NCBI GenBank assembly: GCA_036275295.1
Contig: DASUEB010000095.1
Span: 1-64,000 of the forward strand
Reading direction: 5' to 3'
From: DASUEB01 sp036275295
GTDB taxonomy: Bacteria; Bacteroidota; Bacteroidia; Flavobacteriales_D; Luteibaculaceae
Length of the DNA: 64,000 nt
Positions 58,547 to 64,000 of the stretch are shown here, piece by piece. The notes below the pieces were generated by a model. That model did no database searches. It saw only the letters and a program-made list of their open reading frames with translations, and had not been told where the DNA came from. Each line of letters starts with the position of its first letter. The stretch's first letter is position 1. A program made the position numbers and the translations under genes.

Positions 58547-61500
58547 ATGCCAAAAATCATCGCTTTTACCCTGTTAGTCCTATCCACCCTTATCGGTTAC
58601 TCACAAGAAAACATAGTATATGTTTACGGATATGTGAAGGATGACAACACCGGTTTAAAGCTTGCCGATGTGAAAGTCAATCTCATTCAAGATGGGAAAC
58701 CTACTTCATCCAACACGACCACCACAACGGGTAAATTTGAGATCGATTTATCGTTTGAACACGACTACGAGCTGCATTTTGTAAAGGCGGGATACGTTGA
58801 AAAATTCATCAAAATCGATACCCGCAATGTCCCAAAAGACAATCAAGTTGGTGGTTTTGGATTCGATGTTGATATCTCACTTTTCGCCACCATTGAGGGT
58901 GTAAACTTTGACCTTTTTAAACAGCCCGTTGGTATTGCAAAATACAGTGCCGCCGTCGGCGAGATCACATTCGACTATGAGTATACCAAGGCTTTTTTGG
59001 CCAAAATTGAAGAACTCAAACGCAGCTATCTGAAAAAACGCAAAGAGGAAGAGGATCGTTTGAAAGCTGAGCAATTGGCTGCTGATCAAGCGCGCTTGAA
59101 GCAACAACAATTTGAAACCTTGGTCAAAGAGGGCGATCAACAAATGGCTGCCTCCAGCTACAACAATGCCATATTTAAGTATGCCGATGCATTGAATTTA
59201 CTGCCCGGGACTAAATACGTAGAAGACAAGCTAGCTGCCGCCAAAAAGGCGCTCGATGAGCAAAATTTGCTGAAAGAAAAAGAACAGCGATACAAAGAAT
59301 CAATCGCCGCAGCTGACAAAGCTTTCTTAGATAAAAATTACAAGGCGGCGATAGATCAATACAATGCCGCACTGAATCACAAACCCAATGAGGCCTACCC
59401 AAAAACTCGCATTCAAGATGCCAAAACAGCCCTTGATGAGTTGGCGAAGAAGGAGGCTACCGAGAAAACCTACAAACAGGCCATCGCAAGGGCTGACAGC
59501 TTGTTTGCCAAACAATTGTTCACCGAGTCTATCAAATCGTACGAACAAGCGCTGGTGGCCAAACCAGGCGAGACGTACCCTCAACAACGCATTACCGATG
59601 CGAAATTGAAACTCGATGAAATAAGCAAACAAAAGGCTTTAGATGAGCGTTTTACCGCGGCAATGAACAACGGTAACACCGCTCTCACCGAGAAAAGATA
59701 TACCGATGCCATCACCTTCTTCAAAGAAGCCTCGGGCATTAAACCCGAGGAGACCCTTCCCAAGAAGAAGATTTTGGAAGCCCAAGGTTATCTGGATGCT
59801 GCTGAAAAAGAGCGCCAGCAGCAATTGGCTTTTGATAATGCCATCAAGCAAGGTGATGAACGCCTTTCGAAAGACGAATTTCAGGCCGCCATTGATTTAT
59901 TCAATCAGGCCTTGACGATTAAGCCGAATGATGCCTTGGCAAAAGCCAAATTAGCTGAGTCGCAGAAGAAACTAGCGCAAGCGAAGCAACAGGCCGAATT
60001 GGATCAAAACTACACAGCAGCCATTACCCAAGGCGAGAAGGACTTGAGTGCAAAAAATTATACAGCCGCACTTGCCAATTACAATCGCGCCGCTGCACTC
60101 AAGCCTAACGAGCAGTTGCCCAAGGATAAAATTGGTCAATTGAATTCACTCATTGCCGAAGATCAGAAAAAGGCAGATCTAGAAAAGCGTTATCAGGCTT
60201 CTATGGCCAAGGCACAAACCGCCCAAACGGCCGGACAACTGCTGGCTGCCAAGGCCGCGTTTGAGGAGGCCTTAAACGCCAAGCCAAAAGATCCCGATGC
60301 CGAAACTAAACTAGCAGCTGTGGTGGCCCTGATATCGGAAAAGGAACAAAAAGACAAGTTGGAAGCAAGTTATAAACAGGAGATCCAACGAGCAGATTCA
60401 CTTTTTAAAGCCGCCCAATTTGAAAATTCAATTGCCGGCTACCAGAAAGCACTCGATCTAAAACCCGCTGAGACCTATCCAGCCAATAAAATCAATGAGG
60501 CGAGAGGCAAATTGAGTGAACTTGCAGAAAATCAACGCAAAAAAGAACAGTACAATAAGGCAATTGCCGAGGCGGACGGCTATTTCGGACAAGCTAAATA
60601 CAAGGATGCCATTGCCTCATACAAAACAGCTGGCTTTTTGATTCCCACGGAGACCTATCCCAAAACCAAAATTGCCGAGGCCGAGGCTAAATTGGCGGAA
60701 ATCGCCAAAAAGGAGCAAGCCGACAAACAATACGCTGACCTGATCAACAAAGCCGATTCGCTTTTCACCGCCAAAAAATGGGATGAAGCATTAGCTGGGT
60801 ACCAACTGGCAAGTTCGGTTAAACCCGCTGAGCAGTATCCCAAAGATCAGGTAATAAAAGTAAAGGAGCAACTCAACGCATTGGCTCAACAAAAAGCCAT
60901 CGAAGAACAGTACTCCAGCCTCATAGCGAAGGCCGATGCATCAATGAAAACCAAATCGTGGGATGCCGCCGAAAAATCGTATCAGCAAGCTGCAGGGATC
61001 AAGCCGACCGAGAAATACCCCAAAGATCAATTGGATCTCATAGCCAGTGAAAGAGCTGCAGAGGCCCGGGCTAAAAAACTGGCCGACGACTACACCAATG
61101 CCGTCAATAAAGCCGACTCGGCCTTCAATAAGGCAGATTACAGCAACGCCATCGGAATGTATGAAAAGGCCGCTGAAATAAAGCCTGAGGCAACGTATCC
61201 CAAGGAGCGAATTAAAGCTGCAGAGGCCAAAATCGCCGAGTTGAAGAAAAAAGCGGAGCTCGATGATCAGTTCCAAGCCCTGGTTCAAAAAGGAGACGGT
61301 CAAATGGAAAATAATACTTTCGAAGCGGCCATACAATCATTCACTGAGGCACTTGCTTTAAAACCCACTGATGCGGGTGCTAAAGCCAAGCTGAACGATG
61401 CGAAAGCAAAACAGCAAGCCTTCATCAAAAATGCTGCGCAAAACGCAAAATACGACAGCCTAATGGCGTCTGGTTCTGCCCAGCTGGATCTCAAACAATA

Positions 61501-63316
61501 CGAGGTAGCCTTGAAATCGTTTACACAGGCATCGGGCATCAAGCCTACCGAGCAACTGCCTAAGGACAAAATACAGGAGATAAATGCGATTCTGAAGTCG
61601 ATTGCCGATGAAAAAGCAAACCTCGGTAAATACAATACCGCCATTCAAAAAGCCGATTCTCTTTTTGGAAAGTCAAATTGGACAGCATCGATCAAAGCAT
61701 ACGAGAACGCTGCTGTGATACGCCCTTCAGAAACGTATCCTTCCCAGCAAATTGCTTTAGCTAATGATAAGTTGAAAGACGAAGCTGCCAAGAAGGCAAA
61801 AGATGATGAGGCATTCGCCAATTTAATGAAGCAAGGCGAGGGTCAAATGGCAGAGAGTCAGTTTGACGCGTCCATTGCATCTTTCACCGATGCACTCGCC
61901 ATTCGGCCCAATGATGCAATTGCCAAGGCTAAATTAGCCGAAGCCAAACAGAAAAAATTGGATAAGGATAAGTCGGATGCCTTGGATCAGAAATACATGG
62001 CGTCAATTAAAAAAGCCGATGATTTATTCAAAGATGACCTATTCGTTGAGGCTTTGGCCGCTTACCGAGAGGCATCGGTGTTGAAACCCGCGGAAACATA
62101 CCCGAAAAATCAGATGGCTCTCTGTAACGAGCGACTGGAGGAAGCCAAGAAACTAGCGGATGCGGAAACAAAATACAAGTCATTGATTTCTAAAGCCGAT
62201 GCCGACATGAACGCTTTAAATTTCGAGTCGGCTAAAAAAGGCTACCAATCGGCGCTTGCTATCAAACCCGAGGAGGTCTACCCCAAGAATCAAATTGAAA
62301 TCTGCGACACTCGCTTGGCAGAGATTAATGAGATTAAACAGCGCGAAAGCAACTACAAAAAAGCCGTTGCTGCGGGTGACTCACTTTTTAAATTGACCAA
62401 CTACACCAAAGCCATTGATGCCTTTGAGGACGCTCTTTCCATCAAACCCAATGAGGCCTATCCGAAACAACAAATAGCCGCAGTTAACGAAGCTATTAAA
62501 AAACAGAACGAACGCGAGGCCTCAAAAATGGCCTATCAACAAGCTGTTGCTTCAGCCGATAGTTTGTTTAAGTTGGAGCAATGGCAGAACTCTATTGATG
62601 GTTACAAGAAGGCCCAACTGATTTCGGCTTCCGAAACCTATCCCGCAAAGCAAATAACAGCGGCCCAGCTTAAATTGGATGAAATTGAGAAAGTGCGCTT
62701 GGCTAAAGAGGCCAAATACAGCGGATTTATCAAACAGGCCGATAGCGCCTTTGCCAAGCAGGCTTACATGGTGGCTAAAAATTATTATGCCGAAGCCATC
62801 AAGGTTAAACCAAAGGAGACCTATCCTAAAGACCAGATGGATGCCTGCGATGCCAAATTAGACGAACTCGCCAAGCTTGAAGCAGACAAAGCAGCTAAAA
62901 AGGAATTAGAGGAAATCACCAAACCAGTGGTCGAAGAGAAAGATCCGACTATAGTGTCGTTCAAGGATGCCACATCATTCCAAGGTGTAAAACCCGAACC
63001 TCAAAAAGAGGCTGCCAAGCCCGCTGAACCGGCGCCAACTAATAAACCTAAAGTTACTTACAGAACCAGTACCGAAGGCGATCTAGACGAGTTCAGAAAG
63101 CAGTTGGGTCTGAATTACCCAGAAGGATTGACGAAAGAGGAGTTCTTGGAGGGTAGCAAGCGCATCTACCGCACCATTTATGTAAAAGATAAGTTGGGCG
63201 ACGAATACCTCAAGGTGGTATTCACCAATGGTTTAGGTACGTTTTATTTCAAAAATGGAGATTCATCCGGTTTAACCTCGGTTGAATACGAAAGGATTAT
63301 CAAAACCCTAAAATAG
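58547..63316 (+). CDS. Exported giant TPR-repeat protein with N-terminal carboxypeptidase-like domain
   Basis: This is a 1,589-residue exported protein. Residues 1-20 are a signal peptide (IIAFTLLVLSTLIGYSQ). Residues ~24-115 form a carboxypeptidase-regulatory-like beta domain (VYGYVKDDNTGLKLADVKVN). From ~165 to ~1450 come about 21 repeats of ~60 residues. Each resembles a TPR hairpin plus extended helix, with a shared core of A-x-x-Y/F-x-x-A and then KP-x-E-x-YP at its end. The C-terminal ~90 residues (GDLDEFRKQLGLNYPEGLTKEEF...GLGTFYFKNGD) look like a separate small domain. Rich in Lys, Ala and Glu, it is probably a long alpha-solenoid or coiled rod in the periplasm or outer surface. The function is unknown; a scaffold for envelope or gliding machinery is only a guess. 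The start at 58547 is fixed by the signal peptide. Confidence 0.85.
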   Translation: MPKIIAFTLLVLSTLIGYSQENIVYVYGYVKDDNTGLKLADVKVNLIQDGKPTSSNTTTTTGKFEIDLSFEHDYELHFVKAGYVEKFIKIDTRNVPKDNQVGGFGFDVDISLFATIEGVNFDLFKQPVGIAKYSAAVGEITFDYEYTKAFLAKIEELKRSYLKKRKEEEDRLKAEQLAADQARLKQQQFETLVKEGDQQMAASSYNNAIFKYADALNLLPGTKYVEDKLAAAKKALDEQNLLKEKEQRYKESIAAADKAFLDKNYKAAIDQYNAALNHKPNEAYPKTRIQDAKTALDELAKKEATEKTYKQAIARADSLFAKQLFTESIKSYEQALVAKPGETYPQQRITDAKLKLDEISKQKALDERFTAAMNNGNTALTEKRYTDAITFFKEASGIKPEETLPKKKILEAQGYLDAAEKERQQQLAFDNAIKQGDERLSKDEFQAAIDLFNQALTIKPNDALAKAKLAESQKKLAQAKQQAELDQNYTAAITQGEKDLSAKNYTAALANYNRAAALKPNEQLPKDKIGQLNSLIAEDQKKADLEKRYQASMAKAQTAQTAGQLLAAKAAFEEALNAKPKDPDAETKLAAVVALISEKEQKDKLEASYKQEIQRADSLFKAAQFENSIAGYQKALDLKPAETYPANKINEARGKLSELAENQRKKEQYNKAIAEADGYFGQAKYKDAIASYKTAGFLIPTETYPKTKIAEAEAKLAEIAKKEQADKQYADLINKADSLFTAKKWDEALAGYQLASSVKPAEQYPKDQVIKVKEQLNALAQQKAIEEQYSSLIAKADASMKTKSWDAAEKSYQQAAGIKPTEKYPKDQLDLIASERAAEARAKKLADDYTNAVNKADSAFNKADYSNAIGMYEKAAEIKPEATYPKERIKAAEAKIAELKKKAELDDQFQALVQKGDGQMENNTFEAAIQSFTEALALKPTDAGAKAKLNDAKAKQQAFIKNAAQNAKYDSLMASGSAQLDLKQYEVALKSFTQASGIKPTEQLPKDKIQEINAILKSIADEKANLGKYNTAIQKADSLFGKSNWTASIKAYENAAVIRPSETYPSQQIALANDKLKDEAAKKAKDDEAFANLMKQGEGQMAESQFDASIASFTDALAIRPNDAIAKAKLAEAKQKKLDKDKSDALDQKYMASIKKADDLFKDDLFVEALAAYREASVLKPAETYPKNQMALCNERLEEAKKLADAETKYKSLISKADADMNALNFESAKKGYQSALAIKPEEVYPKNQIEICDTRLAEINEIKQRESNYKKAVAAGDSLFKLTNYTKAIDAFEDALSIKPNEAYPKQQIAAVNEAIKKQNEREASKMAYQQAVASADSLFKLEQWQNSIDGYKKAQLISASETYPAKQITAAQLKLDEIEKVRLAKEAKYSGFIKQADSAFAKQAYMVAKNYYAEAIKVKPKETYPKDQMDACDAKLDELAKLEADKAAKKELEEITKPVVEEKDPTIVSFKDATSFQGVKPEPQKEAAKPAEPAPTNKPKVTYRTSTEGDLDEFRKQLGLNYPEGLTKEEFLEGSKRIYRTIYVKDKLGDEYLKVVFTNGLGTFYFKNGDSSGLTSVEYERIIKTLK

Positions 63317-63357
63317 TTGAGGACCTAAAACGATTTGATAACAAATCATTTAAGTTG

Positions 63358-63409
63358 AAGGCTTTGCTTTGGGGTTCGGAATGAATCTCCTAACAAAGCC
63401 TTTCTTTTT
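63358..63409 (+). terminator. Possible terminator of the giant repeat gene
   Basis: AAGGCTTTG (63358-63366) pairs with CAAAGCCTT (63394-63402), with a long 27-nt loop, followed by TCTTTTT. The rest of 63410-63727 holds no gene I can support. Confidence 0.6.
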
Positions 63410-63727
63410 GATGTCGAATAAATATATTAGGTGCCTTACTCCTTTGGGCGCATAATGGAATGAAAAAGAAGTTTCGACCTGACATACACCTGAGTTACTC
63501 TTAAAAAAGGATGTAAGGCAACTTGCACTCAACTACCGCATTGGCAAACTGAGCAGTTGGATTGAGACGGTTCTTCCACCGCAGTCTGAGAGAGCCACGG
63601 GATCAGTTGAAAACGGAGTTGGATGGGACGTTGAGATGAATTTTCTAATGAGGTAGGCCGCATATTATTTATTGGTTGGTCAAGGGCTTAATTCTGTCAA
63701 TTCCGAGTGGAAATGGCGCTTTTATTC

Positions 63728-63760
63728 AAAAAAAAAAGCTGCCCCTCAAGGACAGCTTTT
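63728..63760 (-). terminator. Terminator of the type IX-secreted protein gene
   Basis: AAAAGCTG (63734-63741) and CAGCTTTT (63753-63760) form the stem; on the minus strand a run of ten T residues follows. It lies 80 bp after the stop codon of the partial gene. Confidence 0.85.
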
Positions 63761-63839
63761 GATGATTTTAACAGATATGTTTGACTTTCATTCGAAACAG
63801 CGGAATAATGGCAGTTTCGTCTCGTGATTTGCCTATCTT

Positions 63840-64000
63840 TTACTTGACTAGTTTGATGCTGGTCACATTTTTTCCGTTTATCAATTCCAATACATATACA
63901 CCGGTGGGTAGGGTGGTGGTGATGATATCAGAACCTGCGGCGATCTTACCTTCTAGGAGCAACCTTCCGTCAATTGACTTGAGGGTATACTGCTGGCCAT
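63840..64000 (-). CDS. C-terminal type IX secretion sorting domain of a secreted protein (partial)
   Basis: The last 52 codons of a gene cut by the window edge. The sequence ends GVYVLELINGKNVTSIKLVK, with the preceding SIDGRLLLEGKI and a LPTG turn: a type A C-terminal domain recognised by the Bacteroidota type IX secretion system, which exports the protein and anchors it at the cell surface. The catalytic or binding part lies outside the window, so the function of the protein is unknown. The stop is TAA at 63840-63842. Confidence 0.9.
   Translation of the reverse strand, partial: GQQYTLKSIDGRLLLEGKIAAGSDIITTTLPTGVYVLELINGKNVTSIKLVK

Noticed and set aside
59211..61648. Several minus-strand frames of 60-130 codons inside the giant repeat gene
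   Set aside because: They recur with the repeat period because the repeat composition keeps the opposite frame open; no independent gene signal.

Overview
The window looks like a chromosomal segment of a Bacteroidota bacterium, probably of the Flavobacteriia/Cytophagia type. The evidence is: promoters of the TTG-N17..21-TAnnTTTG kind before tRNAs and several genes; a type IX secretion C-terminal domain at the right edge; an OstA-like protein, a DUF4476 protein and a BshB1 deacetylase; a fused E1 alpha/beta 2-oxoacid dehydrogenase; and many small lipoproteins. Almost everything is housekeeping or core metabolism. I see no phage, insertion sequence, CRISPR array or plasmid module.

Layout. 0-5.2 kb: tRNA-Ser(GCU) with its terminator, followed by a tandem palindromic repeat; divergent oxyR and dps; RNase P RNA; a DEAD-box RNA helicase. 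5.3-12.4 kb: a small heat-shock protein with a structured upstream region; a lipid kinase coupled to an LtaS/OpgB-like sulfatase-fold membrane enzyme; fused branched-chain-type E1; PEP carboxykinase. 12.5-18.8 kb: DUF423 and DUF4476 proteins, a saccharopine-dehydrogenase-like enzyme, a secreted HExxH protease, and rpsP-rimM-trmN. 18.8-23.5 kb: bshB1, then a three-gene glycan cassette (glycosyltransferase, formyltransferase/GINT1-like fusion, flippase).

23.5-35.1 kb: tRNA-His, a pseudouridine synthase, and a histidine pathway split into two divergent blocks. hisGDCBH (minus) follows a 16-codon leader peptide with four consecutive His codons and a transcription attenuator. hisA-hisF-hisIE (plus) is separated from it by a lipoprotein, lepB and a WbqC-family gene. 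35.1-42.2 kb: a TPP riboswitch and an eight-gene thiamine operon (thiS, thiC, a TenI/ThiE-like gene, thiD, thiE, thiG, thiH, thiF-rhodanese).

42.1-51.4 kb, mostly minus strand: ostA-like, purA, relA/spoT, fumarylacetoacetase, glyA and an MFS exporter. 51.6-64 kb: lipoproteins, a TPR protein, an ABC-F ATPase, tandem FKBP-type prolyl isomerases, a DAO-family oxidoreductase, a 1,589-residue exported protein with about 21 TPR-like repeats, and the C-terminus of a type IX-secreted protein.

The clearest regulatory discovery is the complete his attenuator (leader peptide, mutually exclusive hairpins, U-tract). Other points of interest are the repeat array behind tRNA-Ser, the palindrome plus sigma-54-like site before hsp20, the coupled DAG-producing/DAG-recycling enzyme pair, the formyltransferase fusion that lacks the canonical Asn, and the giant repeat protein. 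All statements come from reading the sequence; no database search was run.
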